Part shown: in pieces, positions 16,910 through 25,770 of the stretch
How the letters are laid out: every line of letters starts with the position of its first letter
How positions within the stretch are numbered: the stretch's first letter is position 1
NCBI RefSeq assembly: GCF_002195995.1
Contig: NZ_NHON01000007.1
Span: forward strand, 1-64,000
Direction: 5' to 3'
Origin: Inquilinus limosus
Lineage (GTDB): Bacteria > Pseudomonadota > Alphaproteobacteria > DSM-16000 > Inquilinaceae
Length of the DNA stretch: 64,000 nt
Notes under the pieces: generated by a model
What the model saw: only the letters and a program-made list of their open reading frames with translations
The model's database searches: none
What the model was told of the DNA's origin: nothing
Made by a program: the position numbers and the translations under genes

Positions 16910-18499
16910 ATGCAGCGGGATTTCGGCCGGCCGGGGCGCTCGGCGCTGATCGCGGGCGAGGCGGCGATCGCCACCTCCCACCCGCTGGCCTCGGCCGCGG
17001 GGCTCGAGGTGCTGATGGACGGCGGCAACGCGGTCGACGCGGCGCTGGCCGCGGTCGCGGTGCAATGCGTGGTCGAAGCCCACATGACCGGCATCGGCGG
17101 CGACTGCTTCGTGCTCTACGCCCCGGCCGGGCAGGACGCGCTGGCGCTGAACGGCAGCGGCCGTGCGCCGCGCGCCGCCTCGGCCGAGGCGCTGGCGGCC
17201 CAGGGGCTCGCCGCCATCCCGCAGCGCAGCCCGCATGCGGTGACCGTGCCGGGCGCGATCTCGGCCTGGTGCCGCCTGCATGCCGAGCACGGGTCGCTGC
17301 CGCTCGACCGGCTGTTCGCCCGCGCGATCCTCTATGCCGAGGAGGGCTATCCGGTGGCGCCGCGCGTCGCCTGGGATTGGGCCGAGGAGGCCGGCTTCCT
17401 GGCCGGCGATGCCGGCTGCCGCGCCGTCTTCCTGCCCGGCGGCCGGATTCCGGCGGTCGGCGACCGGCACGTCCAGCTGCTGCTCGGCGCCCGGCTGCGC
17501 GACATCGCCGCCCGCGGCGCCGCGGCTTTCTACGAGGGCGCGGTGGCGGAGTCTCTGGTCCGCTTCCTGCGGGCCCAGGGCGGCCTGCACACGCTGGAGG
17601 ATTTCGCCGCCGGCCGCGAGGTCGCCAACTGGGTCGACCCGATCCGGCTCGACTACCGCGGCACCGAGGTGGTGGAGTGCCCGCCGAACGGCCAGGGGCT
17701 GGCGGCGCTGATGATCCTCGGCCTGCTCTCCGGCCAGGACATGGCGGCGGAGATGCCGGAGGCCGACCGCATCCATCTCCATGCCGAGGCGACCAAGATC
17801 GCCTATCACCACCGCGACGCGCTGATCTGCGACCCCGACCATCTGCCGCACGATCCGCGGACGCTGCTGTCGGAGGAGGTGCTGGGCGCGCTGCGCCGGC
17901 GCGTCGACCCGAAGCGCGCCGGCCGCCCGGCGCTGTGGACCGAGCCGGAGCACCGCGACACCGTCTATCTCTGCGTCGTCGACCGCGACGGCAACGCCGT
18001 CTCCTTCATCAATTCGATCTTCGACAGCTTCGGCGCCGGCCTGCTGGATCCCGAGACCGGCGTGCTGCTGCACAGCCGCGGCAGCTCCTTCCGGGTCGAG
18101 CCGGGGCACCCGAACGCGATCGGGCCGGGCAAGCGGCCGATGCACACCATCATCCCCGGCCTGCTGCGCCGCGACGGCCGCACCGCCGGCGTCTTCGGGG
18201 TGATGGGCGGGCACTACCAGGCCGCCGGCCAGGCGCAGTTCGTCTCCTCGATCATCGACCGCGGCCTCGACCCGCAGGCGGCGTTGGACCTGCCGCGCAG
18301 CTTCGCCTTCGACGGCGAGCTGCAGCTCGAACCGCGGGTCGGCGAGGCGGTGGCGGCGGAGCTTGCCGGCCGCGGCCACACGGTCGCGATCCGGGACGAG
18401 CCGCTGGGCGGCGGCCAGGCGATCCTGATCGACCATGAGCGCGGCGTTCTGGTCGCCGGCTCCGACCCCCGCAAGGACGGCTGCGCGCTGGGGATTTAG
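16910..18499 (+). CDS. ggt: Gamma-glutamyltransferase family protein
   Basis: 529 residues, about the family size, without a signal peptide, so probably cytosolic unless exported otherwise. MTGIGGDCFVLYAP and the autocleavage site DTVYLCVVDRDGNAVSF are present; the Thr of DTVY aligns with the catalytic N-terminal Thr of the small subunit. GVMGGHYQAAGQAQ lies near the C-terminus. Start taken at ATG 16910, 9 nt after GAAGG; ATG 16901 is too close to it. The family hydrolyses or transfers gamma-glutamyl groups. The next gene is a creatininase-family amidohydrolase, suggesting joint use of an amide substrate. Confidence 0.83.
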   Translation: MQRDFGRPGRSALIAGEAAIATSHPLASAAGLEVLMDGGNAVDAALAAVAVQCVVEAHMTGIGGDCFVLYAPAGQDALALNGSGRAPRAASAEALAAQGLAAIPQRSPHAVTVPGAISAWCRLHAEHGSLPLDRLFARAILYAEEGYPVAPRVAWDWAEEAGFLAGDAGCRAVFLPGGRIPAVGDRHVQLLLGARLRDIAARGAAAFYEGAVAESLVRFLRAQGGLHTLEDFAAGREVANWVDPIRLDYRGTEVVECPPNGQGLAALMILGLLSGQDMAAEMPEADRIHLHAEATKIAYHHRDALICDPDHLPHDPRTLLSEEVLGALRRRVDPKRAGRPALWTEPEHRDTVYLCVVDRDGNAVSFINSIFDSFGAGLLDPETGVLLHSRGSSFRVEPGHPNAIGPGKRPMHTIIPGLLRRDGRTAGVFGVMGGHYQAAGQAQFVSSIIDRGLDPQAALDLPRSFAFDGELQLEPRVGEAVAAELAGRGHTVAIRDEPLGGGQAILIDHERGVLVAGSDPRKDGCALGI

Positions 18500-18629
18500 G
18501 TTAGGACGGGCCTTTCCCTCTCCTGTCATTGCAGGGCTTGACAGTGGAGAGGGCCGAGGCGGCCACATTTGACGGAACTCCTGGGCCGTTGCCGGATTGG
18601 ACAAGGCGAACCCAGGAAAGGGAGGATCC

Positions 18630-19367
18630 ATGCAGCTACAGCTCAGCTCCTGGCCGGAGATCGAGGCCTATCTCAAGACCTCGCACGGCGCGATCATGCC
18701 GATCGGCTCGACCGAGCAGCACGGCCCGAACGGGCTGATCGGCACCGACGCGCTGTGCGCCGAGGGCATCGGCCGCGGCGTCGGCGACAAGACCGGCGCG
18801 GTGGTCGGCCCGACCATCGGCGTCGGCATGGCACATCACCACATGACCTTCCCCGGCAGCATGACGCTGAAGCCGTCGACCCTGGTGCTGGTGATCCGCG
18901 ACTATGTGATGGCCCTGGCCGAGCATGGCTTCGACCGCTTCCTGTTCGTCAACGGCCATGGCGGCAACATCGCCACCATCCAGGCCGCCTTCTACGAGAT
19001 CTATTCCGAGCGGCGGGCGCTCGGCCGGCCGTCGATCCGCTGCCGCCTGGTCAACTGGTGGGACAATCCCGGCGTGCAGCGCCTGTCGAAGGAGCTGTAC
19101 GGCGTGGCCGAGGGCAGCCACGCCACCGCCAGCGAGGTGGCGGTCACCCAGTATCTGTTTCCCGACCACATCAAGACGGCCGAGCTGGACCCGCCGATCG
19201 CGCCCTCGGGCCGGTTCTACGACGCCGACGACTATCGCCGCCGCTTCCCGGACGGCCGCATCGGCTCCAACCCCGGCCTGGCGACGCCGGAGCACGGCAA
19301 GCAGTTCTACGATGCGGCGGTGGCGGCGATCGCCGAAACCTATGCGGAGTTCCTGGCGGAAGCCTGA
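18630..19367 (+). CDS. Creatininase-family amidohydrolase
   Basis: 245 residues with the metal-binding motifs of the family: MPIGSTEQHGPNGLIGTDA (Glu, His, Asp ligands) near residue 25 and FVNGHGGN near residue 105, plus GVAEGSHATASEVA. Start at the ATG behind AAAGGGAGG; a frame upstream to 18597 adds non-conserved residues. Members hydrolyse cyclic or linear amides (creatinine, mycofactocin or riboflavin-pathway intermediates), and the substrate is unknown here. It overlaps the convergent VanW/glycosyltransferase gene by 28 bp. Confidence 0.82.
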   Translation: MQLQLSSWPEIEAYLKTSHGAIMPIGSTEQHGPNGLIGTDALCAEGIGRGVGDKTGAVVGPTIGVGMAHHHMTFPGSMTLKPSTLVLVIRDYVMALAEHGFDRFLFVNGHGGNIATIQAAFYEIYSERRALGRPSIRCRLVNWWDNPGVQRLSKELYGVAEGSHATASEVAVTQYLFPDHIKTAELDPPIAPSGRFYDADDYRRRFPDGRIGSNPGLATPEHGKQFYDAAVAAIAETYAEFLAEA

Positions 19368-21106
19368 CGCCGTCGCGGGGCGTCGCCCAGGGCCTGCAGC
19401 AGGGCTTCGCGCAGCGCCGCCGGATCGTCTTCCGGCACCAGGGTGACGCCTGGATCGGTGTCGAGGCCGCAGGCGGCGGTGGCGATCACCGGGATGCCCA
19501 GCGCCAGGGCGCGCAGCAGCGCCCGCGGCTGGTGCTCGACGACCGCCGGCAGCACCACGGCCGCCAGCGGGGACGGCCAGGCGCCGCCGGGCACCGTCCG
19601 TGCCGAGACGTTGCGCCAGAACGGCTTGTCGTGCTCGCGCGCCCGGCCGGTCACGGCCAGGTCGATGTCCAGCCCCTCGACCGCGTCGCGCAGCGCATAG
19701 GCGCCCTTGCGGCCCAGCGGCGAGGCCGGGAACAGGATGGTGCGGCCGCCGATCTCGGGCTGTGGCGCCGTACCGGTCTCCGGCAGCGTCCAGTCGAGAT
19801 GCACCGCCCGGTCGGCGAAGCGGGCGGCGATGCCGGCATGCGGGGTGTAGAGGCGCGATGCTTCGGCCAGCGCCCCGGTCTCCGCCGCGACGATGTCGTC
19901 CGGCGCCCGGAAGTCGCCCAGGGTGGGGCTCTCGGGGCGGCGGGCCAGGGCCCGGTCCAGCCGGGCCTGCAGCGCCGCCAGCGGCCAGCGCTCCATCAGC
20001 ACGTCGAAGCTGCGGCCCTGCAGGCAGCCCAGGCGCCAGAGATGGGGCAACAGCCCCTGGCTGACCACCAGATGGGTGTGGCGGTGGGACAGGCGGCGGG
20101 CATAGGCCTCGGCCAGCCGCCGGTCGAACTCCAGCATCGCCCGGGGCAGGGCGCCGCCCACCGCCGGCAGGCGGCGCAGCGCCCGGGACCGGGCCAGCGC
20201 GACCATCAGGGCGCGGCTCTCGCCGCCCGGCAGCTCCGGCCAGGCATAGCGGGCCCGGGCGGGCCAGCGCATCGGCAGGAACAACCGATCCTCCGGCCCG
20301 GCCTGGCCGCGCGCCAGCGCCGCGAATTCCGGCCAGCAGGCATCGACCAGCCAGGCGGTCGGCCGTCGCGTCATCTCGGGGCCTTTCGGCATGTGATGGC
20401 TGCAATCCTCCCGGACACAGCCGACGCAGTCATGGGCGGCCTCGCGCGGGGCCGGGAAACGGACCACGACACCGGAGGCCGGGGCCGCGGCGCTGCGGAA
20501 TCGGATCTCCAGCTCCGCCCCGCTCAGCCGCGCCTCGATGCGGAAGGCGGCGCGGCTGCGGAAGCGCAGGTCGACATAGTTCCAGAACACGGTGGCGTCA
20601 CGTCCGGCCGCGGCGCGTGACCCCGGCACCAGCCGGCTGTGGGCGTGGCGCTCGACGATCTCGAAGCCGGCCGCCAGCGCCGCCTCGTACAGCCCGTTCG
20701 ACAGCTGGCACAGGCCCCCGCCGGTGCTGGCGACCAGGCAGCCCTCGCGCAGCTCGCGCCCGGCGACGAAGCCGCGCCGGCGTGAGGCGCGGCCGATCTG
20801 GCGCCAGAAGCTGAACACCGCGCCGGCCGGCACCTCGATGCCGTCCAGGGCGCGCACGGCCAGGCGCAGATTGTGGATCTTGCCGGCGGTCAGGTCATGC
20901 TCGGCCGCCCCGGCCGGCCCGGACCACAGCGGTGAGCGGATCTCGGCCACCACGGCGGCGCCGCGCAGCGCCGCGGCCCGCGCGTGGCGGGCCGGCCGGC
21001 GGGCGATCTCGCGCAGCGCCCGGCCGCCGCGGAGCAAGGCGGCCTTGCTGCCGAAGACCAGCGCATCCCATCGCGACGGGACCTTGTGATCCGCAGGCAA
21101 TGTCAT
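19340..21106 (-). CDS. VanW-domain plus glycosyltransferase-like fusion protein
   Basis: 588 residues, two-part. The N-terminal third matches VanW-family proteins (AGKIHNLRLAVRALDGIEVP, then FSFWRQIG, then STGGGLCQLSNGLYEAAL). A short cysteine cluster DCVGCVREDC (C-x2-C-x4-C) lies around residues 225-237. The C-terminal ~340 residues resemble a GT-B glycosyltransferase (SPLGRKGAYALRDAV, LPAVVEHQPRALLRALALGIPVIATAACG, LVPEDDPAALREALLQAL). The start ATG is behind GGAACG. VanW domains are associated with cell-envelope glycans; the fused enzyme may modify a surface polymer. The order of domains is seen; the activity is inferred. Confidence 0.65.
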   Translation of the reverse strand: MTLPADHKVPSRWDALVFGSKAALLRGGRALREIARRPARHARAAALRGAAVVAEIRSPLWSGPAGAAEHDLTAGKIHNLRLAVRALDGIEVPAGAVFSFWRQIGRASRRRGFVAGRELREGCLVASTGGGLCQLSNGLYEAALAAGFEIVERHAHSRLVPGSRAAAGRDATVFWNYVDLRFRSRAAFRIEARLSGAELEIRFRSAAAPASGVVVRFPAPREAAHDCVGCVREDCSHHMPKGPEMTRRPTAWLVDACWPEFAALARGQAGPEDRLFLPMRWPARARYAWPELPGGESRALMVALARSRALRRLPAVGGALPRAMLEFDRRLAEAYARRLSHRHTHLVVSQGLLPHLWRLGCLQGRSFDVLMERWPLAALQARLDRALARRPESPTLGDFRAPDDIVAAETGALAEASRLYTPHAGIAARFADRAVHLDWTLPETGTAPQPEIGGRTILFPASPLGRKGAYALRDAVEGLDIDLAVTGRAREHDKPFWRNVSARTVPGGAWPSPLAAVVLPAVVEHQPRALLRALALGIPVIATAACGLDTDPGVTLVPEDDPAALREALLQALGDAPRRRQASARNSA

Positions 21107-21254
21107 GACCGTTCCGCACCTCGCACCGGCTGAGGGCACAGTGGGCGCCCGGAAGATGGCCGGACGATGTCGCGGCGGTGGCGGCGCTGCGGACGGACTT
21201 GACGTCCATCCCCGCCGGCTTGATGAAAGGCGACGTTCCTCGATCGGGCCCGCC

Positions 21255-22211
21255 ATGACCGACGCCCCCCGCCGCATCGGCTTCCTGCTGCTGCCGCAGT
21301 TCTCGATGATGGCCTTCGCCTCGGCGATCGAGCCGCTGCGCGTCGCCAACCGGCTGTTGCGGCGCCAGGTCTATCGCTGGACCATCTTCTCCGCCGACGG
21401 CCTGCCGGTGCCGGCCTCGAACGGCCTGCCGCTGCCGGCCGACGCGGTGGCCGGCAGCCAGGACGACCTGCCGATGCTGATCGTCTGCGCCGCCTTCGAG
21501 CCGCTGGCCGCGGTCACCCCGGCGCTGACCCGCTGGTTCCGCCGGCTCGACCGCGCCGGCGCCGTGCTGGGCGGCGTCGACACCGGCGGCTTCGCCCTCG
21601 CCTCCGCCGGGCTGCTCGACGGCTATCGCGCCACCGCGCATTGGGAGGCGCTGGACGGCTTCGCCGAGCAGTTCCCGCGGGTCGAGGCGCGCGCCTGCCT
21701 GTTCGAGACCGACCGCCGCCGCCTGACCTGCGCCGGCGGCACCGCGGCCTTGGACCTGATGCTGCAGATCATCCGCATGGACCATGGCGCGCCGCTGGCG
21801 GCGGCGGTGTCGGAGCAGTTCATCTACAACACCCTGCGCCACGCCGAGGACCGCCAGCGCCTGTCGGTGCCGCGGCAGCTCGACATCCGCGACAGCCGCC
21901 TGGCCCGGATGGTCGAGATCATGGAGCGCAACGTCGCCAGCCCGATCGCGGTCACCGCCCTGGCCCGCACCGTCGACATGTCGCCGCGCCAGGTCGAGCG
22001 GCTGTTCGCCCATCATCTCGGCAAGGGGCCGCAGGGCTTCTACCAGTCGCTGCGGCTGCAGCGGGCGCGGTCGATGGTGCAGTATTCCGACGACCCGCTG
22101 CTGGAGGTCGCGGTGGCTTGCGGCTTCGGCAGCTACGAGCATTTCTGCCGCTGCTACCGCCGCGAATTTGGTGTGCCGCCCAGCCGTGACAGAAGGGCCT
22201 CCGCCGCCTAG
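21255..22211 (+). CDS. cdhR: GlxA/CdhR-type AraC regulator of carnitine catabolism
   Basis: 318 residues. An N-terminal DJ-1/PfpI-like domain (IGFLLLPQFSMMAFASAIEP ... VLGGVDTGGFALASAGLLDG) is followed by a C-terminal AraC helix-turn-helix pair (TALARTVDMSPRQVERLFAH and EVAVACGFGSYEHFCRCYRR). Start chosen at MTDAPRRIG. It lies 109 bp upstream of the carnitine genes on the same strand. In Pseudomonas, CdhR of this architecture activates cdhA/cdhC in response to carnitine; I assign the same role by context. Confidence 0.8.
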   Translation: MTDAPRRIGFLLLPQFSMMAFASAIEPLRVANRLLRRQVYRWTIFSADGLPVPASNGLPLPADAVAGSQDDLPMLIVCAAFEPLAAVTPALTRWFRRLDRAGAVLGGVDTGGFALASAGLLDGYRATAHWEALDGFAEQFPRVEARACLFETDRRRLTCAGGTAALDLMLQIIRMDHGAPLAAAVSEQFIYNTLRHAEDRQRLSVPRQLDIRDSRLARMVEIMERNVASPIAVTALARTVDMSPRQVERLFAHHLGKGPQGFYQSLRLQRARSMVQYSDDPLLEVAVACGFGSYEHFCRCYRREFGVPPSRDRRASAA

Positions 22212-22320
22212 CGGAAAGCGTCAAGCTGCTGTCGCTCCCGATCAAGGTTCCGCCGGTAGCCCGGGCGTAGCCTGACCCTCGGGTGCCGGTTCGCCGGCGA
22301 CACGGGGAGGTGGCCGGCAA

Positions 22321-23244
22321 ATGGCCCTGCAGACAGACATCAACCGGCGCGTGATCGTGACCTGCGCCGTCACCGGCGCCGGCGACACGGTGGGCAAGCA
22401 CCCGGCGATCCCGGTGACGCCGCAGCAGATCGCCGACGCGGCGCTGGAGGCGGCGAAGGCCGGCGCCACCGTGGCCCATATCCATGTCCGCAACCCCGAG
22501 ACCGGCAAGCCCAGCCGCGACCCGGCGCTGTATCGTGAGGTGGTGGACCGCATCCGCTCCTCGGGGGTCGACATCGTCATCAACCTGACCGCCGGCATGG
22601 GCGGCGACCTGGTGATCGGGCCGCAGGACAATCCGACGGCATTCGGCGCCGACACCGACCTGGTCGGCGGCATCGACCGGCTGCCGCATGTCGAGCAGCT
22701 GCTGCCGGAGATCTGCACCCTCGATTGCGGCTCGCTGAACTTCGGCGACGGCTCGCTGGTCTATGTCTCCACCCCCGACATCCTGCGCAAGCAGGCGAAG
22801 CGGATCCAGGAGCTCGGCGTGAAGCCGGAGCTGGAGATCTTCGACACCGGCAATCTGTGGTTCGCCCGGCGGATGGTGGAGGAGGGGCTGCTCGACGCGC
22901 CGCCCTTGTTCCAGCTGTGCCTCGGCATCCCCTGGGGCACGCCGCCCGACCCGCGGATGATGCTGGCGATGCGCGACATGCTGCCGGACGGCGCGGTCTG
23001 GGCCGGCTTCGCCATCGGCCGGCTGCAGCTGCCCTTCGTCGCCCAGGCGGTGCTGCTGGGCGGCCATGTCCGGGTCGGGCTCGAGGACAACCTCTATCTC
23101 GACAAGGGCGTCTACGCCTCTAACGGCAGCCTGGTCGAGCGGGCGCGGACCATCATCGAGGCGATGGGGTCGAAGGTGATGACGCCGGCCGAGGCGCGCA
23201 GCCATCTCGGCCTCAAGGCGAAGGGGCAGGCCCATGCCGCGTGA
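22321..23244 (+). CDS. cdhC: BKACE-family 3-dehydrocarnitine cleavage enzyme
   Basis: 307 residues of the beta-keto acid cleavage enzyme (DUF849) family: [24 protein letters not shown] at the start, [18 protein letters not shown] with the His-x-His zinc ligands, LTAGMGGD, and [13 protein letters not shown] near the C-terminus. It condenses dehydrocarnitine with acetyl-CoA to give betainyl-CoA and acetoacetate. The start follows GGGGAGGTGG. It overlaps cdhA by 11 nt. Confidence 0.88.
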   Translation: MALQTDINRRVIVTCAVTGAGDTVGKHPAIPVTPQQIADAALEAAKAGATVAHIHVRNPETGKPSRDPALYREVVDRIRSSGVDIVINLTAGMGGDLVIGPQDNPTAFGADTDLVGGIDRLPHVEQLLPEICTLDCGSLNFGDGSLVYVSTPDILRKQAKRIQELGVKPELEIFDTGNLWFARRMVEEGLLDAPPLFQLCLGIPWGTPPDPRMMLAMRDMLPDGAVWAGFAIGRLQLPFVAQAVLLGGHVRVGLEDNLYLDKGVYASNGSLVERARTIIEAMGSKVMTPAEARSHLGLKAKGQAHAA

Positions 23245-24211
23245 GATCCGCACTCTCGGCATCGTCGGCGGCGGCGTCATCGGCAGCGGCTGGGCCGCCC
23301 GCGCCCTGGCCCGCGGCTTGGATGTGGTCGCCTGGGACCCCTCGCCGAATGGGGAGAAGGCGCTGCGCGACGCGGTCGCCAATGCCTGGCCGGCCCTGAC
23401 CCGCATCGGGCTGGCCGCGGGCGCGAGCCCGGAGCGGCTGCGCGTCGTCGGTTCGGCCGAGGCGGTCGCGGCCGCGGCCGATTTCGTGCAGGAGAGCGCG
23501 CCGGAGCGGATCGAGCTGAAGCGCAAGCTGCATCATGCCATGGCGGAAGCCGCACCGGCGGACGTGATCCTCGGCTCCTCCTCCTCGGGCCTGCTGCCGA
23601 GCGAGATCCAGGAGGGCGCGCGGCATCCGGAACGGATTGTCATCGGCCATCCCTTCAACCCGGTCTATCTGCTGCCGCTGGTCGAGGTGGTGGGCGGCAG
23701 GCAGACGGCGCCGGAGACCATCAAGACGGCCTCGGCCTTCTACGCCTCGCTGGGCATGAAGCCGCTGCATGTCCGCAACGAGATCGACGGCTATATCGCC
23801 GACCGCCTCCTGGAGGCGCTGTGGCGCGAGGCGCTGCACCTGGTGGCCGACGGCATCGCCACGACCAGGGAGATCGACGAGGCGATCTGCTTCGGCGCGG
23901 GCATCCGCTGGGCCTTCATGGGCACCAACCTGACCTATCACCTCGCCGGCGGCGAGGGCGGCATGCGGCATATGCTGGAGCAGTTCGGCCCGGCGCTGGA
24001 GCTGCCCTGGACCAAGCTGGTGGCGCCGAAGCTGACCGACACGCTGATCGACCGCATGGTCGAGGGCACGCAGGAGCAGGCGGGCGGCTGGCCAATCAAG
24101 AAGATCGAGCGCTGGCGCGACGAGCGCATCATCCGGATCCTGCAGGCGCTGGAGGGCGCCGACCGCGACACCGGCCACCCGACCTACGATCCGCGGCCCG
24201 GCACCTTCTGA
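23234..24211 (+). CDS. cdhA: L-carnitine dehydrogenase
   Basis: 325 residues of the 3-hydroxyacyl-CoA dehydrogenase superfamily: NAD-binding [19 protein letters not shown] at the N-terminus, [12 protein letters not shown] and [20 protein letters not shown] typical of carnitine dehydrogenases, and a C-terminal domain with [21 protein letters not shown]. It oxidises L-carnitine to 3-dehydrocarnitine with NAD. Unlike some homologues it carries no C-terminal thioesterase domain. It is translationally coupled to cdhC. Confidence 0.87.
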   Translation: MPREIRTLGIVGGGVIGSGWAARALARGLDVVAWDPSPNGEKALRDAVANAWPALTRIGLAAGASPERLRVVGSAEAVAAAADFVQESAPERIELKRKLHHAMAEAAPADVILGSSSSGLLPSEIQEGARHPERIVIGHPFNPVYLLPLVEVVGGRQTAPETIKTASAFYASLGMKPLHVRNEIDGYIADRLLEALWREALHLVADGIATTREIDEAICFGAGIRWAFMGTNLTYHLAGGEGGMRHMLEQFGPALELPWTKLVAPKLTDTLIDRMVEGTQEQAGGWPIKKIERWRDERIIRILQALEGADRDTGHPTYDPRPGTF

Positions 24212-24288
24212 GCCGCCCCCGATCCCCGCGCCGCGGGGATGGCGCGGCCGGGGCGGTTGCGAGCCCCGGCCGCCGTTCGCCTGACTCC

Positions 24289-24320
24289 GCCCGGCCGGGT
24301 CCGCCCCGGCCGGGCTTTTT
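24289..24320 (+). terminator. Terminator of the cdh genes
   Basis: A perfect 11-bp stem GCCCGGCCGGG / CCCGGCCGGGC with loop TCCGC is followed directly by TTTTTC, 78 bp after the cdhA stop. Confidence 0.85.
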
Positions 24321-24356
24321 CATTCCCGCCCCTTATCTGGCGTCCAACCATTGTCT

Positions 24357-24446
24357 CGTCATGGCGAGGAGCGCAGCGACGCGGCCATCCAGAGGCCAGT
24401 GCGAGCGGCCCTGGATGGCCACGCCCCTTCGGGGCTCACCATGACG
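24357..24446. repeat. Intergenic palindromic repeat, GTCATGGCGAGG...CACCATGACG variant
   Basis: The outer arms CGTCATGGCGAGGAGCG and CTCACCATGACG are inverted, with inner GGCCATCCAGAGG / CCTGGATGGCC. It is a diverged member of the class at 11018 and 60595. Confidence 0.7.
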
Positions 24447-24484
24447 GGAATGACCGGAAAGGGCTGCCTTAAAGGCCGTCAGTA

Positions 24485-25465
24485 TTACTTCACATGCGCC
24501 CGCAGGGTACGGCCGCGGATGCGCTCGCGGTGCATGATGTAGAGGCTGGAGGCGATGACGATGCAGGCCCCGGTCACGATGAAAGGGTCGATCCGGTTGC
24601 CGAAGAACAGGCTGCCATAGGCCAGCGCCCAGACGATCATGGTGTACTGCATCGGCGCGATGGTGCTGGCCGGCGCCAGCGACAGCGCCCGCACCACCAG
24701 GAACTGCGCCGATCCCATCAGCAGGCCGGCGGCGCCGACGCGCAGCACGTCGAACCAGCTCGGCAGCTGGAACACGAACAGCGCGATCGGCAGGCTGGTC
24801 ACCAGCAGGCCCAGCATCACCGCCGTCACCATCACCGCCCGCTGCTCGTCGCGGCTGATCTTGCGCATGATCAGCACCACCCCGGCGCCGGTGAAGACCG
24901 AGCCGAGGGCCGAGAGATGGCCCAGCGTCAGCGTCTCGAAGCCCGGCCGGACCATGACGAGGATGCCCAGGAACCCGACCACCACCGCGGCCCAGCGATG
25001 GGCCCGCACCTGCTCGCCCAGGATCGGGATCGACAGGATGGTCACCACCATCGGGGTGCAGAAGGCGATGGCGTAGACCTCGGCCAGCGGCAGGGCGGAG
25101 AAGGCGTAGAAGCCGAAGATCGTGCCGATCCCGGCCAGCAGGCCGCGCAGCATGATCAGCCGCGGATGCGCCGCCCGCATCCGGCCGAGCCCGCCGTCGC
25201 GGCGCAGCATGATCAGGATCGGGATGCAGGCGAAGGCGACCTGCATCGGGATGATCTGGAAGATCGAATAGGTGGCGGTCAACCCCTTCACCAGCGCGTC
25301 GCTGGACGCGAACATCAGATTGGCGAGGAGCGAGCACAGCACGCCGAGCAGCGGCGTCTCGATCGCGGAGGTGGTGGGCGGGGATGACGCAGCGGCCGGC
25401 GGTGCGGCGGGCACGTTTGCAGGGGCCATCGGGACAGTCTCGTCGCCGCGCCGCCAGAATCGCAT
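24485..25465 (-). CDS. DMT-family (EamA) permease
   Basis: 326 residues, ten hydrophobic segments, two EamA repeats (GFYAFSALPLAEVYAIAFCTPMVV is the typical first-half motif). The N-terminus is long and Ala/Pro-rich. Start at MRFWRRGDE behind the GGAGGGGACGGAACG region; MAPANV (25429) is an alternative. It is unlike the permease at 7201, being closer to the 'drug exporter near catabolic genes' type. It is convergent to the carnitine operon, and a role in carnitine export or uptake is only speculative. Confidence 0.78.
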   Translation of the reverse strand: MRFWRRGDETVPMAPANVPAAPPAAASSPPTTSAIETPLLGVLCSLLANLMFASSDALVKGLTATYSIFQIIPMQVAFACIPILIMLRRDGGLGRMRAAHPRLIMLRGLLAGIGTIFGFYAFSALPLAEVYAIAFCTPMVVTILSIPILGEQVRAHRWAAVVVGFLGILVMVRPGFETLTLGHLSALGSVFTGAGVVLIMRKISRDEQRAVMVTAVMLGLLVTSLPIALFVFQLPSWFDVLRVGAAGLLMGSAQFLVVRALSLAPASTIAPMQYTMIVWALAYGSLFFGNRIDPFIVTGACIVIASSLYIMHRERIRGRTLRAHVK

Positions 25466-25590
25466 GGTCGTTCCGTCCCCTCCGGGGCGAAGGCTGCCAG
25501 GCCCACCCCGTATGTCAGGCATACGCTAGCCGGCGGAAAACGGGTGGTGAAAGCCGGAAGGGCTGGCATGCGCGCCGGGCGGTTGCTGCT

Positions 25591-25608
25591 TGTGGAAACG
25601 TTTTAACA
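25591..25608. promoter_or_regulatory. LacI-type operator upstream of the CUT2 operon, site A
   Basis: TGTGGAAACGTTTTAACA has the GAAACGTTTT centre typical of GalR/LacI-family operators. It lies about 170 bp before the ATPase start. The control region 25466-25770 (305 bp) otherwise holds site B and no gene. Confidence 0.55.
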
Positions 25609-25671
25609 ACACCCATCCACGGCAATTCCCAATCTTGGTAAAATAAGCGTTCTCCAGGGCTATCCGACGGA

Positions 25672-25687
25672 TGTTGACGTTCACACG
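25672..25687. promoter_or_regulatory. LacI-type operator upstream of the CUT2 operon, site B
   Basis: TGTTGACGTTCACACG is 15/16 identical to the site at 31776 next to the lacI-type gene itself. The ACGT centre and flanking half sites fit a LacI-family regulator, most simply the one at 30666-31724. Confidence 0.7.
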
Positions 25688-25770
25688 GATTCATCCAAAC
25701 ATGGCGCAACGGTCAGACAAATAGGCGCCGGCGCGGTCGGACCCGCGGTGAGAGCGCCGAGGGGAGGGAT

